Shown here: in pieces, positions 6,615 to 14,053 of the stretch
Numbering within the stretch: position 1 is the first letter of the stretch
Layout of the letters: each line of letters starts with the position of its first letter
Made by a program: the position numbers and the translations under genes
The notes under the pieces: generated by a model
Database searches by the model: none
What the model was told of the DNA's origin: nothing
The model's input: only the letters and a program-made list of their open reading frames with translations
Assembly: GCA_038257015.1 (NCBI GenBank)
Contig: JBBSJS010000017.1
Coordinates: 1 to 18,163 of the forward strand
Source: UBA920 sp038257015
GTDB lineage: Bacteria; Patescibacteriota; Doudnabacteria; UBA920
Length of the DNA: 18,163 bases
Reading direction: 5' to 3'

Positions 6615-7076
6615 CTAGTTAATGCCAGTAATCTCGTATTCTTTATCGCCTACTGGAGTGCTAACAATAACTTTGTCACCATTCTTGCGACCAAGTAAGG
6701 ATTTTCCAACATTAGACTCGTTAGAGATTTTACCTTCTAACGGATTGGCTTCGTTGCTACCAACAATAGTGTAAGACTTTTCTGCGCCGTCAACTTTTAC
6801 TTTGATTGTAGAGCCAATAGTGACTGTGGAATGTTGCTTTGAAGCAGTAATAATTTCTGCATTTTTGATCATGTCCTCAATTTCCATGATACGACCTTCA
6901 ATAAAGGATTGCTCTTCACGAGCCTGCGCATAATCAGCATTCTCAGACAGGTCACCATGAGCAGCTGCTTCACGGATTCGTTCAATCACTTCTTTGCGCT
7001 TATCGTTAATTAAGTGTTTTAATTCCTCGTTGAGTTTCAGTAAACCTTCTTGAGTTAGTAAATATTTTTTCTGCAT
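6615..7076 (-). CDS. greA: Transcription elongation factor GreA
   Basis: A 153-residue protein close to the family norm of about 158. GreA inserts its N-terminal coiled coil into the secondary channel of RNA polymerase and stimulates cleavage of backtracked RNA. The start LLTQEGLLKLNEELKHL and the tip AAAHGDLSENADYAQAREEQ, with the catalytic acidic pair D42 and E45, are diagnostic. RIMEIEDMIKNAEII closes the coiled coil. The C-terminal FKBP-like domain (about 80-153) ends in the characteristic VIVSTPVGDKEYEI. It is a single-gene unit with its own TTGACA promoter, a leader of about 98 nt and a strong terminator. There is no Shine-Dalgarno before the ATG. Confidence 0.97.
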   Translation of the reverse strand: MQKKYLLTQEGLLKLNEELKHLINDKRKEVIERIREAAAHGDLSENADYAQAREEQSFIEGRIMEIEDMIKNAEIITASKQHSTVTIGSTIKVKVDGAEKSYTIVGSNEANPLEGKISNESNVGKSLLGRKNGDKVIVSTPVGDKEYEITGIN

Positions 7077-7108
7077 ATATAAATAGTTAAGTGTAAAATT
7101 AATTTATT

Positions 7109-7150
7109 TGTCTATTTTAGACAGTGAAACTTCGCACAGCAGAGCGAAGT
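7109..7150 (-). other. Two small hairpins in the greA leader
   Basis: ACTTCGC (7129-7135) pairs with GCGAAGT (7144-7150) around an 8-nt loop, and TGTCTA (7109-7114) pairs with TAGACA (7118-7123) around TTT. Both lie in the predicted 5' untranslated region of greA on the - strand. Neither is followed by a proper U-run, so they are not convincing terminators. A leader-regulation role is speculative. Confidence 0.35.
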
Positions 7151-7180
7151 AAATGTTCGAATTTCTTTATTCTTTGCATC

Positions 7181-7209
7181 AGTTTACAGAAATTTGCAAG
7201 TCATGTCAA
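7181..7209 (-). promoter_or_regulatory. Promoter of greA
   Basis: On the - strand a perfect TTGACA (7204-7209) stands exactly 17 bases before TAAACT (7181-7186, 4 of 6 matches to TATAAT). The -35 begins 4 bases after the stop codon of the upstream small transporter gene. The predicted start near 7174 gives a leader of about 98 nt. There is no clear terminator between that upstream gene and greA, so read-through into greA is also possible. Confidence 0.65.
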
Positions 7210-7213
7210 GAAG

Positions 7214-7528
7214 CTATTCCCAGACCATCAAAGTAAATGCAACTAACCCTAAAGTAATTCCAACCATCTGCATGCCAGTTAGTTGCTCTCGATACAGCAC
7301 AAGCCCAATAATAATCGCTAAAATTGCACTGCTTACTGAAAACAGAATGGCTCCTTTTGTTAAACCAGCACCATTTTTTAAGGCCACAAGCCAAAATATA
7401 TTAGCGATAATATAAAACAAGATGGAAATACCAAACCTTGTCCAGCCACTCTTTAATTGATATTCCTTAGCAAAAATATCAGCTATGGCTTCAAATCCAA
7501 CTAACAACAATAAGTAGAATAGCCACAT
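7214..7528 (-). CDS. SMR/EamA-like small four-helix membrane transporter
   Basis: A 104-residue, very hydrophobic protein with four predicted helices (about 1-20, 31-50, 58-79 and 84-103), the size of small multidrug resistance (EmrE-type) proteins. A single acidic residue in the first helix (GFEAIADIFAKEY, E13) matches the essential membrane glutamate of SMR transporters. LYREQLTGMQMVGITLGLVAFTLM matches the loop and last helix of that family and of half an EamA unit. The aromatic residues typical of drug-binding SMRs in helix 3 are not evident, so the substrate is unknown and lipid or metabolite flipping is equally possible. It begins 1 base after the folD stop and is the last gene of the long - strand operon. 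Confidence 0.62.
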   Translation of the reverse strand: MWLFYLLLLVGFEAIADIFAKEYQLKSGWTRFGISILFYIIANIFWLVALKNGAGLTKGAILFSVSSAILAIIIGLVLYREQLTGMQMVGITLGLVAFTLMVWE

Positions 7529-7529
7529 A

Positions 7530-8357
7530 TTACTTTCTCTTTTCAGCTGAGATAATTACATTCTCGATAAGCTTAACTACTGTGACAGGGCCAACTCCCC
7601 CGGGCACCGGAGTAATCAAACGAGCTTTTTCAGCAACTGATGCAAAGTGCACGTCTCCCAAAATGCTTCCGCCAGATTCAGAGGTACCAGCATCAATTAT
7701 CACCACACCATTTTTAAGCATCTCACCTCTGAGAATTTCTGGCTTTCCTACTCCAGTAATAACTACTGTGGCTTTATCAAGAATTTCTAAAGCGTTTTCG
7801 GTTTTGCTATCAATTATATCCAAAGTTATGCCACGATCAAGTAACATTTTTGCAACGGGGCGGCCCACTAATTCGCCTTGACCCATTACCACAAAATGTT
7901 CGTCAAACCATTCTAAATCTAAACTGTCTAAGATTTGCATAATTGCCCCTGCAGTTGGTGGCGTAAAAGTTTTCTTATAGTTATAAAATAAGTCTTTTGT
8001 AGCAGAGCCTAAAACGTCAACATCAACACTAGGATTTATAGCATCTAAAACTTTTTGGGTGTTTATTGTTTCAGGCAAAGGTAATTGAACAATTAAACCA
8101 CAAAGATTGGGGTTATCTTGCTGTTGCTGAATTTCTTCTATAATCTCCTCTTCTGTTGCATGGAGCGGTAATTGAGCAATTACAAAATCCAAGCCCGCTG
8201 CTTTTGCTTTGTTCGACTTAATGCGCACATAAGAATGCGACACAGGATTATTACCCACGATAATATCACAAAGAACCGGTTGGAAAGTTAAATCCGCAAC
8301 TCGCGCTTTTAAGTCTTCTAAATTTTGTTTTGCTATCTCTCTTCCATCTATCAACAT
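7530..8357 (-). CDS. folD: Bifunctional methylenetetrahydrofolate dehydrogenase / methenyl-THF cyclohydrolase FolD
   Basis: A 275-residue enzyme that interconverts 5,10-methylene-, methenyl- and 10-formyl-tetrahydrofolate in the cytoplasm. The catalytic YVRIK (Tyr43, Lys47) corresponds to the conserved YxxxK. VQLPLPE and the DVDVLG segment correspond to the substrate-binding VQLPLP and DVDG motifs; the last is modified from the usual DVDGF. The Rossmann region has VVMGQGELVGRPVAKMLL, and PVPGGVGPVT near the C-terminus is diagnostic. Length is slightly below the usual 285. It follows mrdA by 16 bases and leads into the small transporter gene with 1 base between them. There is no Shine-Dalgarno. 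Confidence 0.95.
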   Translation of the reverse strand: MLIDGREIAKQNLEDLKARVADLTFQPVLCDIIVGNNPVSHSYVRIKSNKAKAAGLDFVIAQLPLHATEEEIIEEIQQQQDNPNLCGLIVQLPLPETINTQKVLDAINPSVDVDVLGSATKDLFYNYKKTFTPPTAGAIMQILDSLDLEWFDEHFVVMGQGELVGRPVAKMLLDRGITLDIIDSKTENALEILDKATVVITGVGKPEILRGEMLKNGVVIIDAGTSESGGSILGDVHFASVAEKARLITPVPGGVGPVTVVKLIENVIISAEKRK

Positions 8358-8373
8358 TTATCAAGAAATTAAT

Positions 8374-10341
8374 TTACTTATTATGTCGGTTTTGCGCCCA
8401 CCATAACAACGCTTCTCTTACAATTGGCACAGCTGCGGCATGTCCTTCACCACCAGCTTCCACAAGAACTGTAATTGCAATCTCAGGGTTTTCGTAAGGA
8501 GCATAAACCGTGTACCAAGCGTGAGTCCTTTTAGGGTCAGATCCATCAAACTGCGAAGTACCGGTTTTACCAGCAGAGGTAATTGGTAAGTTCGCCAAAG
8601 TACGGCCACTACCTTTTTCTGAAATAATGTTATCACGGTATCCAGCCTGGACTGCGGCCATATTTTCTGGACTAATAGAAGTTTTTAAGAGTAATTCCGG
8701 GGTTGGTTTATAAACAGTTTCACCCGCTTGATTTACAACCTCTTTTAGTAAAGTTGGTTTGTTCACCCAACCGTTATTGGCAATAATTGAAGTCCATAAG
8801 TTTACCTGCAAAGGCGTAGCCAACATATCACCTTGTCCGATAGAAATATGGTAAGTGTTTCCTAAGTACCATTTGGCAGATACAGGGTCATTCTTATGAT
8901 ATTCAGCTTTCCATTCTGGACTAGCTAGCGTACCGGTCTTTTCACCTTGAATATCAATGCCAGTTAATTCTCCCATTCCGAAACTACGATAGTAATCTAC
9001 TAAACGCTTTATCCCTAAGCCATCGATATTTGTACTTGGGTTACCGCCACCTACAGTATAGAAATATATATCACTACTTTCAGCAATTGCTGATCTGACA
9101 TTCATAGGACCCAAACCTGATAGTTTCCACCCTGGGAAACGGTAAACGATACCAGGGTTGAATTGGTTAACTACAGTCATAATACCATTGTCGTTGATTA
9201 TAGTGTCAGGTTTAACAATATTTTCTTCTAAGGCTGCTGCTGCAATTACACCTTTAATAGTAGAGCCGGGAGGATAAACTCCAGCCACCGCGCGATTAAA
9301 TAAAGGAAGGTTTGGATTTTCAATTAACTGCTTATAATCGTTTTGAGAAATTCCTGGAGCAAATAAGTTATTATTAAATCCAGGTACAGATACCAAAGCA
9401 AGCACTTCACCTGTTTTAGGATTCATAGCCACTGCCGCCCCCTTGGATTCTGGTGAAATTTTTGTAAATCCTTCGTAAAGTTGTTGTTGTAAACCAGCAT
9501 CAATATTTAGTTTTACAATATTACCTGGCTCAGGTTCAACCGTACCAATACTTTTGATTGGACGACCCATCGCATCAACCTCAACTTGAGTGTTACCGTT
9601 CTGTCCGCGTAGATATTGTTCATAGGAAAGCTCTATCCCCGACTTCCCGACAAAATCGTTTAACTGATATCCCAGTGGCTTTAAATCTGTTAATTCAGAC
9701 TCTGAAATAAGACCGGTATAGCCAAGTGCGTGCGAGAAAATTTCTGGGTTCGTGTACTCACGAATCGGAACACTTCGTAGAGAAAACCCTACCATCTCTT
9801 GCGCGTGCGTTTCAAATAAGATACTTTGTTGCTGCGTAATATTTCTAGCAATAACAATTGGTTCAGTTGAATTAGTACGAATGTTTTTCAGTTTCTCAGA
9901 AATTTCTTCTTTCGGAATACTGAACATACTAGAAATTTTATCAATCACTCCATCCAGGCCTTCAGTTGGCAAATCCACCGGAGTAGCAACTAATCCAAAG
10001 CTAGCTGTGTTGCGAGCAATAGGCTCATCATTTCTGTCCAAGATGTAACCACGCGGTGCGAGGATGGTATGAATACGCAACCTATTACCTTCAGCTAACT
10101 CCTTGAGTTCTTGTCCTTGCATTACCTGCAAGTCAAAAAGTTTAAGTGCCAATACACAACAGGCCACAAAAACAGAAATTTGCAACCAAGACAAACGCGG
10201 AGTAGTTCGCACTTCTTCTGTAAAACCTTCCACCTCACTTTGGCTATCCAAAGCGCTTTCTTCCCAATCCAAACCCGAGCCTTTATGAGAAGACTCTGAA
10301 GCTTTGAATGGTGAAAATGGATCGAGGTGTTTGTTTATCAT
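8374..10341 (-). CDS. mrdA: Penicillin-binding protein 2 (elongasome transpeptidase)
   Basis: A 655-residue class B PBP that cross-links peptidoglycan during cell elongation, anchored in the membrane with its catalytic domain outside. It has a polar cytoplasmic tail of about 50 residues, one transmembrane helix (51-67), and a pedestal/dimerisation region beginning APRGYILDRN (95-104). The transpeptidase domain carries S360-T-I-K363 (active serine), the SxN-type motif S422-S-D424, and K592-T-G. TPLQVNLW is typical of the family. The cytoplasmic tail is longer and more acidic than in E. coli PBP2. It follows mreD by 3 bases, the standard mreBCD-mrdA order, but the usual partner rodA is not next; folD follows instead. 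Confidence 0.95.
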   Translation of the reverse strand: MINKHLDPFSPFKASESSHKGSGLDWEESALDSQSEVEGFTEEVRTTPRLSWLQISVFVACCVLALKLFDLQVMQGQELKELAEGNRLRIHTILAPRGYILDRNDEPIARNTASFGLVATPVDLPTEGLDGVIDKISSMFSIPKEEISEKLKNIRTNSTEPIVIARNITQQQSILFETHAQEMVGFSLRSVPIREYTNPEIFSHALGYTGLISESELTDLKPLGYQLNDFVGKSGIELSYEQYLRGQNGNTQVEVDAMGRPIKSIGTVEPEPGNIVKLNIDAGLQQQLYEGFTKISPESKGAAVAMNPKTGEVLALVSVPGFNNNLFAPGISQNDYKQLIENPNLPLFNRAVAGVYPPGSTIKGVIAAAALEENIVKPDTIINDNGIMTVVNQFNPGIVYRFPGWKLSGLGPMNVRSAIAESSDIYFYTVGGGNPSTNIDGLGIKRLVDYYRSFGMGELTGIDIQGEKTGTLASPEWKAEYHKNDPVSAKWYLGNTYHISIGQGDMLATPLQVNLWTSIIANNGWVNKPTLLKEVVNQAGETVYKPTPELLLKTSISPENMAAVQAGYRDNIISEKGSGRTLANLPITSAGKTGTSQFDGSDPKRTHAWYTVYAPYENPEIAITVLVEAGGEGHAAAVPIVREALLWWAQNRHNK

Positions 10342-10344
10342 TAT

Positions 10345-10878
10345 TTATTTTAAACGGATATTGTTTCTACCGAAGCGCTGATTCCATTCAGCTAATTTTT
10401 CCACGGAAACGAAAACAGGATAAGCGAAAATTAAGTTTGCTGCAATTGACCAAGGAAGTTTCTTAAGCAGTTGCATCCAGTTTAGAGTTATTGCTGACCA
10501 TTCAGTAATGGATAGCAAATTTACATAAAATCCTAACCAGAGATGTATTAATAAAGTAGCAAATATTACGATGAGAATAAAGTGTTGCCAATTAATATCA
10601 GTGAAAAGTATTTTTCTGATTACTCCAGTTACCAAAACTCCGCATGCAATCAAGGGAATCGTGAAGCTACCAACAGGCAATCCATACAGAATATCAAATA
10701 ATACTCCCCCAACTAAGCCAAAGAAAACATAATCGTAGTTATCAAAAGCCAAAGCTACGGAAATTACTGCTAGCAATAGAAAACTTGGATAAAAGCTTCC
10801 AGTACCTAAGACTGCAAAAACAGAACTTTCTAAGGCTGCTAAACAAATTACAACTATGGCATAAATAAGGTACTTCAT
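10345..10878 (-). CDS. mreD: Rod shape-determining protein MreD
   Basis: A 177-residue integral membrane protein with about five to six hydrophobic helices and little else, typical of MreD, a poorly conserved elongasome member. The early ESSVFAVLG and the helix-loop LVGGVLFDILYGLPVGSF, with the conserved G..FDILYG..LG-like turn, are the recognisable parts. Identity is strongly supported by position: 2 bases after mreC and 3 bases before mrdA, the standard mreB-mreC-mreD-mrdA order. It probably anchors MreC and PBP2 in the membrane. There is no Shine-Dalgarno. Confidence 0.88.
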   Translation of the reverse strand: MKYLIYAIVVICLAALESSVFAVLGTGSFYPSFLLLAVISVALAFDNYDYVFFGLVGGVLFDILYGLPVGSFTIPLIACGVLVTGVIRKILFTDINWQHFILIVIFATLLIHLWLGFYVNLLSITEWSAITLNWMQLLKKLPWSIAANLIFAYPVFVSVEKLAEWNQRFGRNNIRLK

Positions 10879-10880
10879 AA

Positions 10881-11678
10881 TTACTGAGCTATAAACACGT
10901 ATTGTAAAGTCTTAAATCGTACTGGTGAAAAAATACTCATTTTTTTAAACAGGTCGTTATTCCCAGACAAAACTTGCCCGACTTCACCAATTAATATTCC
11001 TGCTGGAATGCGATCATTAATACCTGCCGTAACGAGCAAATCAGTTGTTTCAACTTCAGCATTTTGAGAGACTAAATCGAAGACAATTCCTGAACCAAAC
11101 GAGCCTTTCAAAACGCCCTCAGTGTTGTTACGTGAAATTTTTGCGTCTACTGAAGATTGCGGGCTAGTTATTAATAGAGCGGTACTAGTAATATTGCCGA
11201 CATAAATAATTTTACCCACTAAAAATCCATTAGAAATAACTGCCTGGCCAACTTTTATACCTTGTGATTCACCACAGTTAATTATTAATGCGTCTGATAA
11301 ATCCTGAGGATCTACCGACAGCACAGTACATGGACTAAGGTTTAATTCTGTACTGTCTACAAAACCTAACTCATTTTTAAGTAATTCATTTTCGCCAGCC
11401 AACTTATCATACTCAACTTGCTTCAGTTGAAGTTCGGCCATTCTTGCTTTTAGTTCACCGTTCTCTGCAACCAGTCCACGTAGAGACGCTAAGGTTGTTA
11501 CAATGGTTTTAATAGGAGAAACTACAGTACGAAAAGTGGCAGCAATAGGACGTGGAGCTTGCAAGACCGCGTATTCTACTGGCTGTAACCAGCCTTTGGC
11601 TTGCATTATCAACAACCCAAAAATCACCACAAGAACTGTCGCAAATACCAAAAAAGTTTTAGTGTAAATAAAACGCAT
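10881..11678 (-). CDS. mreC: Rod shape-determining protein MreC
   Basis: A 265-residue bitopic protein. A transmembrane helix (about 8-25) is followed by a periplasmic-side coiled coil (about 62-105, LRGLVAENGELKARMAELQ) and the two-lobed beta domain. That domain starts around VLSVDPQDLSDALIINCGES, and GQAVISNGFLVGKIIYVG is the conserved MreC strand pair. MreC bridges cytoplasmic MreB/MreD and PBP2 and is thought to activate the transpeptidase. It sits 34 bases after mreB and 2 bases before mreD. Length is near the family norm. Confidence 0.94.
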   Translation of the reverse strand: MRFIYTKTFLVFATVLVVIFGLLIMQAKGWLQPVEYAVLQAPRPIAATFRTVVSPIKTIVTTLASLRGLVAENGELKARMAELQLKQVEYDKLAGENELLKNELGFVDSTELNLSPCTVLSVDPQDLSDALIINCGESQGIKVGQAVISNGFLVGKIIYVGNITSTALLITSPQSSVDAKISRNNTEGVLKGSFGSGIVFDLVSQNAEVETTDLLVTAGINDRIPAGILIGEVGQVLSGNNDLFKKMSIFSPVRFKTLQYVFIAQ

Positions 11679-11712
11679 GAAAGCTGAGAAATTAAATCTG
11701 AATAATTAAAAC

Positions 11713-12765
11713 TTAACGAGGAATGCGTCCAAAGTCGGTTGGCAATAGCACATCTCTTAGACTCTCCAAGTCTTCGACTACAATTCCTGCACCACGGGCA
11801 ACACTAGTTAATGGATCATCAGCAATTGTCACAGGCATTTTTGTTTCATCGCTCACTAATGTGTCCAACCCTCTCAGCAAAGCACCGCCGCCAGCTAAGA
11901 TTATACCGCGATTCATAATATCAGAAATTATTTCTGGTGGAACTTCTTCGATAACATTTTTAATGTTGTTAACAATCGTCTTTATCGCTGGCGCCATAGC
12001 TTCACGGACCTGAGTATCAGTGATAGTGATTTCTTTTGGAAGTCCAGTTACTAAATCTCGTCCACGCAAGTGAGTGGTTAAAGGTTCAGCCAAAGGGTAC
12101 ACCGAACCAATTTTAATTTTTACTTCTTCTGCACTACGAAGACCGATTAGTAAACCAAAATGATCGCGCACATACTGAACTATATATTCATTAAAGGTGT
12201 CACCAGCAATACGTAAACTTTTGGAAACGACAACACCGCCAAGAGACAGTACGGCAATTTCTGAAGTTCCCCCACCGATATCTACAATCATAGAACCTTG
12301 GGCATCTTGTACAGGAAGCCTAGCACCAATTGAAGCGGCCATTGGCTCTTCAATCAAGTAAGCTTCTCTTGCACCGGCATTAATAGCAGCGTCTTGCACG
12401 GCGCGCTTTTCAACTTCAGTTACTCCGCTAGGAATACCGATTACCACACGTGGTCGGCGCAAAAAAGAATAAGTATCGTTGTGAACTTTATCAATGAAAT
12501 ATCGTAGCATCGCTTCGGTAATTTCAAAGTCTGAAATAACGCCATCCACCAAAGGACGGGTTGCTACAATATAAGCCGGTGTACGGCCAACCATGCGCTG
12601 TGCTTCGCTACCAATAGCCAAAATCTGCTTGGTACGTTGATTAACAGCTACAACCGACGGCTCATTGATAACAATACCCTTGCCTTTAACATAGACGAGG
12701 GTATTTGCTGTACCTAGGTCGATTCCTAAGTCTTGTGAAAATCTTTTAAATATCGGTTCAAACAT
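11713..12765 (-). CDS. mreB: Actin-like rod shape-determining protein MreB
   Basis: A 350-residue bacterial actin that polymerises on the inner membrane face and orients peptidoglycan synthesis. The phosphate-1 loop is GIDLGTANTL (14-23, D16), the catalytic region is LIEEPMAA (137-144), phosphate-2 is VDIGGGTSEI (161-170), and the adenosine loop is near GIILAGGGALLRGLD. The N-terminus FEPIFKRFSQDLG includes a short amphipathic stretch that may bind the membrane. The start codon lies inside the end of proS (8-base overlap), implying translational coupling. Its presence with mreC, mreD and mrdA suggests the cell can elongate as a rod. Confidence 0.98.
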   Translation of the reverse strand: MFEPIFKRFSQDLGIDLGTANTLVYVKGKGIVINEPSVVAVNQRTKQILAIGSEAQRMVGRTPAYIVATRPLVDGVISDFEITEAMLRYFIDKVHNDTYSFLRRPRVVIGIPSGVTEVEKRAVQDAAINAGAREAYLIEEPMAASIGARLPVQDAQGSMIVDIGGGTSEIAVLSLGGVVVSKSLRIAGDTFNEYIVQYVRDHFGLLIGLRSAEEVKIKIGSVYPLAEPLTTHLRGRDLVTGLPKEITITDTQVREAMAPAIKTIVNNIKNVIEEVPPEIISDIMNRGIILAGGGALLRGLDTLVSDETKMPVTIADDPLTSVARGAGIVVEDLESLRDVLLPTDFGRIPR

Positions 12766-14011
12766 TGTTCAATTTTTCTAAAAGTGCTGTTAATGGAATG
12801 AGTTCTGATTCTGAAGAAGTTCTTAGTTTAATTTCTGCGCTTGATTGAGCCAAAGTTTTTGCTGAAATGACTACACGAGCAGGAATGCCAATAATATCAC
12901 TGTCAGCGAACTTTGCTCCAGCTGAGACCTCTTCTCTATCATCATATAATACTTCAACCCCAGAAGCTTGTAAATCAGTATAGATTTGCTCCGCAGTTGA
13001 AGAAATTTTCGAGCTTTCAGGACCATTACCGGATAAAGAAATAAGATGAACTTGAAATGGTGCAATTTCTTTCGGCCAAATAATACCCTTATCGTCGTTG
13101 TGTTCTTCTACAACGACACCCATACATCTTGAAGGGCCAATGCCATAACAACCCATCATTACTGGATTTCTATTACCCTCTTCATCAGTAAACTCTAATT
13201 CAAAGCTGTCAGAATATTTATTCTTGAGTTCAAAAATATTTCCTACCTCGCTGGCTTTTGTCTCACGGTAATCTTTTTTACCACAATCAGTGCAATGCTT
13301 TTCGTCAGTAAAAATTTCTTTGTTAACCGCCAAGTTACACCCTTTACAAACAAAGACTGTATCTTCACCGTTTACGGTTTCAACTTGAAACTCGTGAGAG
13401 AATTTACTAAAGCTTCCACCAGAAGCTTCAACATATAAAGCAGGTATTCCTAACCTAGTAAAAATTCTTTTATAACTCTCTGCTACGATTTTATAATAGT
13501 TCCCTAAATCTTCTTCTGAGGCGTGGAAGCTATACAAATCTTTCATACGGAATTCACGACCACGCATTAATCCACTTTTAGCACGAGCTTCATCTCTAAA
13601 TTTAGTTTGAATCTGATAGACAGCCAAAGGTAAGTCTCGGTAAGAATTGATTATCTTTTTACCAAGCGGAGTGACGATTTCTTCGTGAGTTGGACCTAAC
13701 GCTAATTGGTAACCATGCTGTGACTCAACTTTGAACAACACATCCAAACTATCCCAACGGCCAGTGGCTTGCCAATTTTCTTTCGGTTGCATAGCTGGCA
13801 TAAGAACTTCGTTTGCTCCAATTGCGTTCATTTCTTCGCGAACAATATTTTCTATTTTCTGAAGCACTCTTAAACCAAGTGGCAAGAAAGTATAAACTCC
13901 TGCCATCTCTTTATTAATAAACCCGCCTTGTTCCAAAAGACGAGCGTTTATGGAAACCTCGTCTTTGGAAGCAGTTTTAGTAGTTTTAAGAAAGTATTGT
14001 GATTGTTTCAT
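12758..14011 (-). CDS. proS: Prolyl-tRNA synthetase, short form without the editing domain
   Basis: A 417-residue class II synthetase that charges tRNA-Pro. It shows N-terminal GFINKEMAGVYTFLPLG, motif 2 TKFRDEARAKSGLMRGREF (137-154) followed by RMKDLYSFH, motif 3 MGCYGIGPSRCMG (286-298), and a C-terminal anticodon-binding domain (about 310-417). Full-length bacterial ProRS has about 570 residues with an inserted editing (INS) domain of about 180 between motifs 2 and 3. Here that interval holds only a zinc-ribbon-like CxxC...CxxC (C222, C225, C240, C243) and then SEVGNIFELKNKYSD. Correction of Ala-tRNA-Pro in cis is therefore not expected. The stop is TGA and overlaps mreB by 8 bases; rseP lies 42 bases upstream. 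Confidence 0.96.
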   Translation of the reverse strand: MKQSQYFLKTTKTASKDEVSINARLLEQGGFINKEMAGVYTFLPLGLRVLQKIENIVREEMNAIGANEVLMPAMQPKENWQATGRWDSLDVLFKVESQHGYQLALGPTHEEIVTPLGKKIINSYRDLPLAVYQIQTKFRDEARAKSGLMRGREFRMKDLYSFHASEEDLGNYYKIVAESYKRIFTRLGIPALYVEASGGSFSKFSHEFQVETVNGEDTVFVCKGCNLAVNKEIFTDEKHCTDCGKKDYRETKASEVGNIFELKNKYSDSFELEFTDEEGNRNPVMMGCYGIGPSRCMGVVVEEHNDDKGIIWPKEIAPFQVHLISLSGNGPESSKISSTAEQIYTDLQASGVEVLYDDREEVSAGAKFADSDIIGIPARVVISAKTLAQSSAEIKLRTSSESELIPLTALLEKLNNV

Positions 14012-14053
14012 AGATCAACTTTTACTATTTACTCAGTTGTGCTGAAAAGATTC

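Noticed and set aside
7129..7150. Terminator for the long operon just after the SMR-like gene
   Set aside because: The stem is only 7 bp and is followed by TTC and not a U-run on the - strand. It lies downstream of the greA promoter and fits better as leader structure.
7582..7881. A + strand open frame of 99 codons inside folD
   Set aside because: It is antisense to a clear folD gene, has no promoter, ribosome site or recognisable motif, and its composition follows the codons of the opposite strand.
9752..10048. A + strand open frame of 98 codons inside mrdA
   Set aside because: It is antisense to the PBP2 N-terminal region and has no supporting signal.
11723..12013. A + strand open frame of 96 codons inside mreB
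   Set aside because: It is antisense to highly conserved mreB coding sequence, with no domain or start signal; a shadow frame.
12871..13065. A 64-codon - strand frame within proS in another register
   Set aside because: It is fully contained in the conserved anticodon-binding part of proS, with no independent start signal.
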